Shown here piece by piece: positions 1 through 10,791 of a DNA stretch of 64,000 nt (position 1 is its first letter; every line of letters starts with the position of its first letter). The notes beneath the pieces are model-generated. The model saw nothing but the letters and a program-made list of their open reading frames with translations, was not told where the DNA came from and searched no databases. Made by a program: the position numbers and the translations under genes. Source of the DNA: Canna indica (taxonomy: Eukaryota; Streptophyta; Magnoliopsida; Zingiberales; Cannaceae); NCBI GenBank assembly GCA_034359265.1, contig CP136896.1, positions 21,669,501 through 21,733,500 of the forward strand, in the 5' to 3' direction.

Positions 1-439
1 AAACATGTATATCAAGTTTGAAGTGAAAAGAATGTCATTTGATCAAAATATGAACTTAGCAGGATTTCATTCAAAGTAGGTTTGAAAGCATGAAAATGCT
101 AAGTATCAAATTTTGCTATCTACTCATGTTTTCTCTAACTTAGGCATCTAGACATCTAACATGAGTGAATCTAAGTATATGAGTCAAGTTTGGGCTGAAA
201 ATGAGGTTTCTAAGTCACTTTGTTTACTTAGGTGAAAGTATAGTTCAAGTTTTCAAAAATCAAACTTTTAAATCCATATAAAATCATATTTTTGCGAATT
301 TTTTTGAAACTTTATTCGTTGAAACTAGATTTTTCTGAGAATCTATAGGTTTAAGAATTAGTAAAAAATTATTTTTCTATAAATTCTTAAAATTCCTAAA
401 AGTCTAGTGGTATTTTCATAAATTTTAGGTATTTTTTCT

Positions 440-660
440 GACATGATGATTTACAACATCATGAGGATTTACAACACATTCTAGACATCCTAAACCTAAA
501 CTCTATCTTCCCGAAGAATCCCGAGCGACGACGAGCGTCCTTGTCGATTTCTCCGATTTTTCCGATTGCGGACGTCATGCGCTAACCGACTTAGAACCTG
601 AAAGTATTTCTCAATGAAACATTAGGCCAACAATCTCCCCCTTTTTGATGATGACAAACA
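440..660 (-). repeat. Partial copia LTR edge plus polypurine tract, array copy 1
   Basis: On the minus strand a purine run (about 650 to 633) is followed by TGTTGG, the LTR start, at 632. About 190 bp of LTR follow, and then the sequence switches back to 3' UTR instead of continuing as LTR. The polypurine tract is intact in this copy. A short local duplication of the motif around CATGATGATTTACAA lies at the switch point near 440-475. Confidence 0.8.
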
Positions 661-1709
661 TCCTTAAGAAAATATATATTCATTAAGGCACAAAGGATAT
701 CAAACATGGGATTTCTCCCCCTATTAACATGCATACCTACATAATGGAACTCCCCCTATCTATATGCATGGTTTTCCTATATTTTCTTCCATTTTACCTA
801 TATTTTTCTCCCTCTTTTGACATCAATCAAAAAGGGCAAGAAAGGTCAATCAAAAGTCAAAGTTGAAACTCTAAAAGATTTTTCAAAACCGCGAAAGTCT
901 CAATTCAAGGGATGAAAACCAAACATCGAATAAGAGACTAAGTCATACATGATATCGTGAAATGATAAATGAAATCCAAAACTAAGAATCATGTAGTAAC
1001 TTAAGTATTGATATTTTCAAGTATCGATCAAATAGTTAAAAATCACTTTAGAAATGATTTTTCTCATCAAATGAGTAGAATGATACCATAAGCGAATTTA
1101 AAATATCATACTTCAAGTCTCATTTAAAAATCTAATGAAAATTTAAAGTATCGGAAAAATGAGCAACTTGAGAATAGTGATACTTTAATGACATTGTCGT
1201 AAATAAGTGAATATTTCATGACATTTCCATATTTCATTCAAACTTTCAAAATACCAAAATATGATCATGTAAAACATGTATATCAAGTTTGAAGTGAAAA
1301 GAATGTCATTTGATCAAAATATGAAATTAGCAGGATTTCATTCAAAGTAGGTTTGAAAGCATGAAAATGCTAAGTATGAAATTTTGCTATCTACTCATGT
1401 TTTCTCTAACTTAGGCATCTAGACATGTAACATGAGTGAATCTAAGTATATGAGTCAAGTTTGGGCTGAAAATGAGGTTTCTAAGTCACTTTGTTTACTT
1501 AGGTCAAAATATAGTTCAAGTTGTCAAAAATCAAATTTTTAAATCCATATAAAATCATATTTTTGCGAAATTTTTTGAAACTTTAACTGTTGAAACTAGA
1601 TTTTTCAGAGAATCTACAGATTTAAGAATTAGTAAAAAATTATTTTTCTATAATTCTTAAAATTACTAAAAGTCTAGTGGTATTTTCGTAAATTTTAGGT
1701 ATTTTTCTG

Positions 1710-1951
1710 ACATGAGGATTTACAACACATTCTAGAGACCCTAAACCTAAACTCTATCTTCCCGAAGAATCTCGAGCGACGATGAGCGTCCTTGTCGATT
1801 TCTCTGATTTTTTCGATCGCGGACATCGTGCGCTAACCGACTTGGAACCTGAAGGTATTTCTCAATGAAACATTAGTTCCATGTTTGTTATCATCAAATC
1901 CAAGATTAAGACCAAGGTAGAAAATCTTAGGCCAACAATCTCCCCGTTTTT
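1710..1951 (-). repeat. Partial copia LTR edge plus polypurine tract, array copy 2
   Basis: The LTR edge begins with TGTTGG at 1937 on the minus strand and runs about 227 bp to 1710, where it joins 3' UTR. The neighbouring purine run (1951 to 1938) is interrupted by one substitution relative to copy 1. This edge is longer than copy 1 and matches the 5' LTR end at 10530 over its whole length. Confidence 0.8.
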
Positions 1952-3010
1952 GATGATGACAAACATCCTTAAGAAAATATATATTCATTAAGGCACAAAG
2001 GATATCAAACATGGGATTTCTCCCCCTATTAACATGCATACCTACATAATGGAACTCCCCCTATCTATATGCATGGTTTTCCTATATTTTCTTCACTTTT
2101 ACCTATATTTTTCTTCCCCTTTTGACATCAATAAAAAAGGGCAAGAAAGGTCAATCAAAAGTCAAAGTTGAAACTCTAAAAGATTTTTCAAAACTGCGAA
2201 AATCTCAACTCAAGGGATGAAAACAAAACATCGAATAAGAGACTAAGTCAGACATGATATCGTGAAATGATAAATGAAATCCAAAACTAAGAATCATGTA
2301 GTAACTTAAGTATTCATATTTTCAAGTATCGGTCAAATAGTTAAAAATCACTTTAGAAATAATTTTTCTCATCAAATGAGTAGAATGATACCATAAGTGA
2401 ATTTAAAATATTATACTTCAAGTCTCATTTGAAAATCTAATGAAAATTTAAAGTATCGGAAAAATGAGCAACTTGAGAATAATGATACTTTAATGACATT
2501 GTCGTAAATAAGTGAATCTTTCACGACATTTCCATATTTCATTCAAATTTTCAAAATACCAAAATATGATCATGTAAAACATGTATATCAATTTTGAAGT
2601 GAAATGAATGTCATTTGATCAAAATATGAATTTAGCAGGATTTTATTCAAAGTAGGTTTGAAAGCATGAAAATGCTAAGTATCAAATTTTGCTATCTACT
2701 CATGTTTTCTCTAACTTAGGCATCTAGACATCTAACATGAGTGAATCTAAGTATATGAGTCATTTTTGGGCTGAAAATGAGGTTTCTAAGTGCCTTTGTT
2801 GACTTAGGTCAAAGTATAGTTCAAGTTTTCAAAAATCAAACTTTTAAATTCATATAAAATCATATTTTTGTGAATTTTTTTGAAACTTTAACTGTTGAAA
2901 CTAGATTTTTCAGAGAATCTATAGGTTCAAGAATCAGTAAAAATCATTTTTCTAGAAATTACTAAAATTCCTGAAATTCTAGTGGCATTTTCGTAAATTT
3001 TACGTATTTT

Positions 3011-4962
3011 TTTGAAAGATATCATTTTTCATTCAAACTTTCCCGATATCGCTGAGTGATCATTTGCAATGCATGTGCCAAGTGTGAACTCAAAATGAGT
3101 TTTCTAAGTCTATTTTTAAACTTATCTTGACCAAAAACTCATTTTCAAGATATCGCTCAAGGTATCAAAATCATTTTTAGAAATGATTTCACTCAAAGAA
3201 TAGTGATAACGATATTAGAAAATAAATAAAAATAGTATGTACAAAGTTTCATTTGAAGTTTTCGATAAAAAACAAAGTATCCAAATGATTGATATTTCAA
3301 GAGGGTGATACTTTGCATTTTTGAAATTCAACTTCAGAATTCCACTATAAATTCAATTCTTAATGAAACTTTTTGAAATTTTTAATGGAGAAACTATATT
3401 TTCATTGAAGATGCAGTTTAAAGAATCAGTTAAAAAGGATTTTTCTATATTTTCTAGAAATAACTGAAAATGCCAAAATTTCAATGGCATTTCCGTAATT
3501 TTCAGTAATTTTTCAAAACGTGTTCAGTTTTCAATCAAACTTTTATGACACCACATAATGGTCATGTAAAGAGTCTATGTCAAGTTTGAGATGAAAATTA
3601 TATCCTTAAGTCAAGATATCAACCTAGCATGATTTCATTCAAAACTAAGCTAGTTATCTTGAAACTTGTTAAGTGTCAATCTTATCATTTACTCATGGTT
3701 TTTCAAATTTAAACCTATGGACACCTAACATGAGTAAATTTAAACATGTTCCTCAAATATGGATTGAAAATGAGACTTCTAAGTCAATTTATTGACTTGG
3801 GTCAACTTGGTTCAAAAGAGGTTATCATGAAATGACCTCTATGTCATTTTATCCATATCCATATGAATTTCTCATTCTAAGTGCATGGAAACATGTCATA
3901 CCTATTCCTAAGCATGTTTATGAAATTTGAACTTAAAATGAAGAGTCCAAGTCGATTTGTTGACTTGGGTCAAAATTTTTAAGTTTAAGTCCTCTAAAGT
4001 GATCTAGTTATCACATTGTTCATCTAGACATGAATTTTCAAGTTTAAATACTTAGACTCATGTGATATGTGTATCTAAACATGTTTGCCAACCATTAACT
4101 CAAAATGAGGTCTCTAATATGAATTTTAACCTAGAGCAAGTTTCATTCGATTAAGATATCATGAAATTGCCTAAGTTATCAAAATTTTACCTACTCATAA
4201 AATTTCATAGATTTATCATTCAACATCAATCATGAGTATAGAGACATCATTGAATATGAATATTCAATTATTATATAAAGATTTTTGCAAAATTAAACAC
4301 ATACCCCATTCTTGGTGATTTTGCCAAACTTGTCTTTTTACTTTTCAATTTTCTTCATGATAGCATAGTCTTCCATTAACATTCTCAACTTGCAAGTAGA
4401 CTTCATTAGTAGATTTACTGAAACTAAAGCTACTAGCAAGCAACTCAAACCAAATAGCAAAGAGAAGAATCAAGTATTATTTTCAAAATTCACTTTGCTA
4501 AATAGTTTGGAATCTGTTTCAAAATATATCATCATGAATCCGAAACAAATCAAGAGATCTCAAAATATGAAATATTTAAAAATTAAGATCTCCAACCCTT
4601 CCTATTGGTTGAAAACCGAAAGACCACAATGAGCCTACGATTTGGAACCGCAAGGTCGCATGAGCCCGTTATAGGCTACATAGGTCTCCAAAGAGATCGA
4701 AAATCAAAAAATCAAAAATCATTTGAAATATATTAAGAGCGGAGAAAATCAATCAATTTTAAGCATGTATAATAAACACCAACTTCAAACATACAAGTAG
4801 AGAAAAGGTGACGATACCAAGTGATTTAGATGCTAATTCTTAAACCTAAGTCATCTAGTCTAGGTGAAGACTTTGAAGTTGCAACCATGTAAGGATCCTT
4901 CCTTCCATTTCTTGGTCAACTTCAACTCTTCAATTTCTATTACCCTTGTGTAGTGGCTCCCC
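3011..4962 (-). other. Gag-proximal 3' untranslated region of the copia element
   Basis: This AT-rich stretch between the gag end and the repeat array has no reading frame that resembles a protein on either strand. About 4310-4730 is related, in the opposite orientation, to 22146-22530. The plus-strand relative at 59320 has a shorter 3' UTR and lacks much of this segment. Confidence 0.6.
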
Positions 4963-7900
4963 CTACAAAAGAGCATGAAACTTTTGGTACCAAAATGGCT
5001 TTGGGTCCCCTACAAAAGAGCATGAAACTTTTGATACCAAAATGGCTTTGGGTCCTTGGGGGTTAGATGGCCTAGGAATCCAAAGTATTCTAGCTACACT
5101 TGGATTTTTCTTGAATGCACAATCATAAATAACATGGTCATATATGCCACAACAAAAGCAATGTCCATGAAATTCTTTCTTTTTACCATTCATATGAACA
5201 TGAGGTCTAATGTTAGAATGCTTGGCATGATAAGCATGATGAGCATGACCATTCTTAAAGGAAGCATTCTTGTTTTGAGGTTCTCTAAATGAGACATTCT
5301 TAAAAGTAGAAGCATTAACTTTCCTACTCAAAACTAACATCTCATTCTTCAACTCATTCATAGATTTATGCAATGCAAGTAGTTGAGATTTTAACATGCA
5401 ATTCTCAACTCTTAATTTTTCATTCTCAAATTTGAAATCATTTTTCAAATCATTACTCCTAAGTTTCATTTTTGATTTCAAATCTTCATGTTCATTTGTC
5501 AAATCTTTAACCTCACTTTTTAAATTCTCAATTTCAAGCTTAAAATCATCATGGCAAGAAACAAGTGTACTTGTATTTAATTTTTTATTTTCTAGTTCAT
5601 GCACATGCGAACTAAGCCTTAAATTTTTCTTCTTTAGTTTTCTATTTTCCTTATTTTTTTCATAAGCAAGGCATACATCTTTTTGCATTCTTCTAGTAGT
5701 TCTTCATAAGACATGTCAAGGGATTTAGAGCTACTAGAATCACTATTTTGATTATAACTAGAAGACGGTAAATATATCTCATTCCGAAGACCCATGAGGC
5801 AAAAGTTAGATGTAACTTCATCGTCATGTCTAGAAGAGGCTTCACTTGATTGAGGTGTGGATGGAGAAGCACACTTCTTCTTTTTGTATTCCTTCTTCAA
5901 GAGAGGATAATTCATCTTCTTGTGTCCCGTCTCTTGGCAAAGGAAGCACCTAAGTTTTCATTTTCGATTCTTGCTTGTGCTTCTTTGGCTAGAAATGCTT
6001 TGGGCATCAAAACAAAGATTAGTACTAGGGGGATGACCATTGTCATCACCACCTTCATTAGAAGTGCCAATCTCTTCGGTATTGGCATAATCATATAGCA
6101 CATTTGAAGTTGCCCAAATATCAAAAGCGGAAGAACAATGCATAACCTTTTCAAGTATATCATTTGAAAATGTGCAATATAGAAGATGCGTTGTGTCACG
6201 CCCCGACTCAGGGTACGCGTGACCAGCCAAGGTACGAGTCAATACCCCGAAGCCTACCCTATGCACTGACCAACAACTCACAAAAAGATACCCAGAACAT
6301 ATCAAGTAATAACCAAAACAACAATACCAACTTTACTAAATGTTCGAAATTAGTTTGATTACACCATGCTCTGAAACATCACAAATTTCAAATAAACATC
6401 CGAAGGTTTTTTTCCAAATAAAACATTTCAAAGTTTTACAAAAAATAACACAGTGCATACATCAGACTCTAATAGACACGACTACGACTAACAACTGCCA
6501 GCTATGAGATCTGCACCCATGCCTGCTCTCCTACATGCCATGCCACCAAGCCGTACCTCGCTGGTCGGGCTCTGCAAAACAATAATAAAGGAAAACCGTG
6601 AGTTCACGAGGAACTCAATGAGCGGTTCTTTCGAACCTCCACTTAAAACCTCGGCAATCACATATATAAGGAATTAATATAAAATCACATTCCATAAATA
6701 ATCAGTGTGCCAGTACGGATGACTGGATGAACCGGCCTCTCGGGCCCATATCGATGATGAAAGATCGGCCAATAATGGCCTAAAGTATATATAGAAGGTT
6801 CAGTTCTTCCTTCTACTTAACCGGCCAATCGGCCTACTCAAACTAGCCCCTACGGGCTCCTCAATTAGAAACTTTTATGCTTCGAATCCGTCAACTAGGA
6901 TGGCCACTAGTTCCAGAGATCCTCCGGGTTAGGGTTAACTAGTCCCACCCATTCGGGTCTACCATCAGCGTGGCCCACTGACGAAATCTCAAGACCCTAC
7001 GCCACTCGGGTCTAACACCTAGCGGGCCCGCTGGTGCAATCTTAAGACCCTATAATCCGCTGAGTCATGTGGTAGCCATTCGGCTAATGACACTTCTCAG
7101 TAGACCATCAACCACAACCAAAACTAGGTTGTGCAAGTATATTGTGTTTTGCTTTCCGGGCATTGCCTATATCCGACCCCTTACCCCAGGGTTACATTGT
7201 TTCCTTAAAGGAAGAGCCTAGTAAGTATATCTTGTATCTAGTTTAAATGTCACCACTAGTCACCTAAACCATTATCCCTAGATTGAGCGAACTTGCCGAC
7301 TATGAAGGCACTCAGCCTACCATTGTCACGTCACTTACCAAATTAATCATGGGTAGCAACATCATGAAGAAACCGAATTAAAGAGGTAAATAATTCAGTG
7401 ATTAAACCAATAAGGAACATATACTAAGCATAGCAACAATTAAATATGATATGAGGAATTAAATGAAACCTTTCTTTGAATACATATACCATAACCATCA
7501 TATCCATATAAGCATTAGCAAGAACATTCCCAAAATGTGATGATGTAGATCTATGACTAAACAATTCATATGACAAACGAGAAATTTTGTAACATGAATA
7601 TGAATTAGCATCGAACGGGAAGGTATGAACAACTACTCAAAATCATTCGGTTTCCCCCTTTACCCTTGCTCGGCCGAAGCTTGAGCAAGGTAACCATTGC
7701 TCGGTCGAACCCTATAGATGGGAAGGGGCTGAAATTTTCATCCATAATTTATATGCATTGGTCTACGGATCTAATGTTTAACAAGAAAACACAATTCGGA
7801 ACCATGCATTTTAACTCAAGCAGTCCACACTCCCCACTCATACCACTACTCGACCGACTCAAGCGAGGTAAACCCTTGTTCGACCGAGTTCTCAAATTGA

Positions 7901-8814
7901 AGGGGCATGGCTGCAACAAGAACACAAAATAAATCCATCGATCTAACATATCATGAACACCAAAGTGATCTACGGGCTGCGAAACGAGCGAGGAAATTTT
8001 GGGGAAAATTTCGGCATGACCTTTCCCCTATTTTCTCAACTTGACAGCCCACAAAATGCGAGAAAACACGATCTAATACATAAAATCATAGATACATACA
8101 TCGATTTAAAACTCTACTCAAAGAAACACATCTCTTAGGGCTGGCCACTCGCCTCCCTTCAAAAGCTACACTAACCACTCACCTCGATTTGATCTAAAGA
8201 CAAGATCAAAGAAGACGAACTCCGAGATCCCGGCGTCAACACGAGCTTGGCACCGATCTCCCTCTCCTCCTTGGGCTGCGTGCGGCTCCTCCCTTGAGTC
8301 GCACAGCTGCCAAGATGAGGGGTTTTATTCCCCTCATCACTTGACCCATTTACCCCTACGCAATGACTTAAACCCCTCTCATACGACTCCACCTAACCCA
8401 GTCCGAGTCCCGACTCGATCCGCGGACTAAACTCAACCCAAACTTGAGTCAATAATATGATCATCCACTCAACCACTAACACTTCAATAAGACTTAAATA
8501 ATTTTTTACCTACTATACGAGGCGAGCACGCGACTCGACCCGACAAGCTCCCGACTCGATTGGCTGCACCACGAGAAATTTTATATTAGGAAACTTCGGG
8601 TATTACACATTGTTTTACCATTTTATTCAAACAATTTAACTTGTTCTTGGGTCCATGCATTCATGTTTTCCTTAGGTTCAATATATTTTGTCTTTACCAT
8701 GTCAAATACACCTAAACCTTGAGTCTTTAGGTAAGTATACATTCTACTCTTCGAAAGACCAAAATTAGACTCATTGAACCTAGGTGGTATAGACGCTACA
8801 CTCTCTAGTGTCAT
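4963..8814 (-). pseudogene. Copia gag, split by a solo LTR and frameshifted
   Basis: The start codon at 8814 opens a gag N-terminus that matches the first 60 or so residues of the intact gag at 61115. The reading hits a stop (8620s), and the gene is then cut at 8608 by a 2.4 kb solo gypsy LTR. It resumes at 6193 with the motif HCSSAFDIWA and runs through a lysine-rich and coiled-coil region to a Cys-His box (HCFCCGIYDHVIYDC) and the NPQGPK end motif near 5050. Frame changes occur between 6300 and 5600. Near the 3' end, about 47 bp (roughly 4962-5055) is tandemly duplicated. The product would have been a nucleocapsid protein that packages element RNA; this copy cannot encode it. Confidence 0.85.
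6194..8607 (-). mobile_element. Solo LTR of a Tekay-like Ty3/gypsy element
   Basis: The segment starts TGTAATACCCGA and ends GGGGCGTGACA on the minus strand, as does the plus-strand LTR at 10792-13168, and it is about 2.4 kb long. Flanking 5-bp sequences are CGTTG (6189-6193) and CATTG (8608-8612), a target-site duplication with one mismatch. No internal gypsy sequence is present, so this is a solo LTR left by LTR-LTR recombination. It interrupts the copia gag and is therefore younger than that insertion. Confidence 0.9.
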
Positions 8815-8868
8815 TTTTCGGATTGAGAGATGATGTAGAGGAGATGGTGAAATCTCAATCTACGACCT

Positions 8869-8880
8869 GCTCTGATACCA
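8869..8880 (-). other. Primer-binding site, initiator-Met tRNA type
   Basis: The minus strand reads TGGTATCAGAGC, the complement of the 3' end of plant initiator methionine tRNA, three bases after the end of the 5' LTR. This is the normal minus-strand primer site of copia elements. Confidence 0.9.
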
Positions 8881-8882
8881 AA

Positions 8883-10530
8883 TCTTGGTGAAATAGCCAC
8901 ACTAGAGGGGGGGGTGAATAGTGTATTATCTAAATCTTTTTGTCTAATTCCAGTTTATCGATTTTAGTCATTTCTTACAACTTAGGCAATTCACAATTCT
9001 AATATTAAATGCGGAAGCAATAAGTAAGGCAATTAAGCAAACACAAAAGAGACAATGCTAACACAATGATTTATAGTGGTTCGGCTCCAATGCCTACTCC
9101 ACTACCTAAGCACCATGCTTAGGATTTTTAAACTAATTTAATTAAATTAATTAGTTTCCTTATAATGAGAACTTTACACCGGAAAGTCTCCGCTCTCAAA
9201 CCGAAGGCACTTCCACACCGGAAGTATCCCGCCTTCCTACCAAGAGCACTCTCCCACCTCAACCTAAGGATAACTCAACTAATCCTAGCAAACTAAGTTT
9301 ACAATGGTGGATTTAAACCTCAAACACCAAGGCTACCACCCAATTTCAAGACCTACACTCTAGGTCTAACACAAACTCAAATACAAAGAAATAAACAAGA
9401 AAATACAATACTAAATGGAGCAATAAATTAAATAATAAAATACTTAGCTCCAAAACAAGATTCCTAGCTTCCTCTTGATGCCTTTGATGGTTAATCAATG
9501 AAGGAATGAAGGTAAGGTCAAGGTTTTTGGCTCAAGCTAGGGTTTTCACAAGATTGGCTCAATGAGGTTAGAAGTGATCAATATATTGGAGGAAGGCTCT
9601 CATGGCTTCCTATTTATAAGCCATGAAGAGAAGAGAGAGCTCCCCTCTTCCCAACTAGTGGATTTTTGCCCGTTACTAACCACCGGTCGATCGTCGGTCG
9701 ACCGAGCGAGCGACCGCCAAGCAACCAAAGGTATTCTGCCCGTTCTGGGCAACGTTCGGTCATCCGGTCAGTCGATCGAAATGCCCTCATCTTCTGCCGA
9801 TTGACTAGTCGGTCGACCAAACTTGGGTAGGGCAGTTTGGTTAGGCTCGTTTTTCTGCTTGTTTCTGGATTCTGTCTTCACTAAGTCTACTTATATAATA
9901 TTTACTAACTTCAAGTTAAATAACTTTAAAACATAAATGTTATATAAGGATTACCCCCCATTTGGATTCTATAAAAATATCTAAAAAATCAAAATCCTTA
10001 AGATTCAAAATCTAGTTTTTGGGGTCTAGTACAAATTTTCGAAAAACAAAAATTTTCTAATCTCCCGGGTCAAATATGGGTATGCTAAAGGCTTCCATAA
10101 ATTCCTTTAAAATACCTCGTTATCTAGTTTTTACCCAAGGAACAATTACCGACACTTTTGGTGCCAAGAAAGTGTCTAGGTCATATAGCTCTCCAAGGAG
10201 CTCCCTAGACTTAGTGAATTTCAGGGCCTTTTTAAATTTTTTGGGTTTTCATGTTTTGGGGTTCGGGTTTGGTATTTTGGGTTCTTTGCATCATCATGAG
10301 GATTTACAATACATTCTAGACACCCTAAACCTAAACTCTATCTTCCTGAAGAATCGCGAGCGACGACGAGCGTTCTTGTCGATTTCTCCGATTTCTCCAA
10401 TTTTTCCGATCGTGGACGTCGTGCGCTAATTGACTTGGAACTTGAAAGTATTTCTCAATGAAACAATAGTTTCATGTTTGTTATCATCAAAACCGAGATT
10501 AAGACCAAGGAAGAAAACCATAGGCTAACA
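8883..10530 (-). repeat. Copia 5' LTR, minus strand
   Basis: On the minus strand the LTR starts TGTTAG at 10530 and ends near 8883 next to the primer site. It aligns with the LTRs at 14311, 16383 and 59320. A TATA box (TATAAATA on the minus strand, 9618-9611) lies downstream of a block rich in GGTCGACC and CGATCGACC motifs (about 9680-9830). A C-rich homopolymer lies near the LTR 3' end. The terminal CA of the LTR has decayed to GA. Confidence 0.88.
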
Positions 10531-10791
10531 CGAAACTATTGTCGGTGATATAAGTAAGTAATAGCCATGACTAGCAGCGACCGTCGCTTATTAATTGATG
10601 GTGTGAATGCGGCACGAAAATAAAAAAAACACGTCATCAACGGCTTAGAGAGGGCCGATTGGTCCATCGGTGAGATTGTTTACGTGAATCCACGGTTCAG
10701 GTGATAAACCTTTTTATTTGTGTTCGCGTCCGACCATTCCTCTTTCTTCATTTTCTTCTTCTTCTCTGCTACTGTCGTGCCACCGTCGCCT
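10531..10791. other. Short unassigned spacer
   Basis: This 261 bp lies between a minus-strand copia LTR and a plus-strand gypsy LTR. It is unlike either element and has a pyrimidine-rich end (CTTCTTCTTCTC) like a plant leader. No open frame or known motif is visible. It may be a remnant of the original host target. Confidence 0.4.

Larger units (their letters stand above)
1..3010 (-). repeat. Tandem array of 3' UTR, polypurine tract and LTR-edge units, about 1.3 kb each
   Basis: The same sequence restarts at 1, 1272 and 2577, giving periods of 1271 and 1305 bp. Copies 1 and 2 each contain about 430 bp of 3' UTR, an LTR edge of about 200-230 bp, a polypurine tract and about 610 bp more 3' UTR. 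The third start, at 2577, runs only to about 3010 and then continues into ordinary 3' UTR towards gag. Copies 1 and 2 look very similar by eye, with scattered substitutions and short indels. The array may continue left of the window. Confidence 0.9.
1..10530 (-). mobile_element. Gag-only Ty1/copia (SIRE-like) retrotransposon, minus strand, 3' end rearranged
   Basis: Read on the minus strand, the order is 5' LTR (10530 to 8883), a perfect 12-nt initiator-Met tRNA primer site, gag (8814 to 4963), a long 3' untranslated region, a polypurine tract and the start of the 3' LTR. No protease, integrase, reverse transcriptase or RNase H is seen between gag and the polypurine tract, so the element is non-autonomous. 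It belongs to the same family as the plus-strand element at 59320, shown by matching LTR edges, gag and 3' UTR. A gypsy solo LTR splits the gag, and the 3' UTR, polypurine tract and LTR edge are tandemly repeated. The far end lies outside the window, so no target duplication can be read. The family assignment to SIRE/Maximus rests on the gag and LTR style and is less certain than the copia call. Confidence 0.85.

Noticed and set aside
1..3010. CRISPR-like array
   Set aside because: Units are about 1.3 kb and clearly retrotransposon-derived; there are no short repeats with unique spacers.
4390..4632. Open frame of 80 codons on the plus strand
   Set aside because: It lies in copia 3' UTR, antisense to the element, and the related segment at 22146 does not keep the frame.
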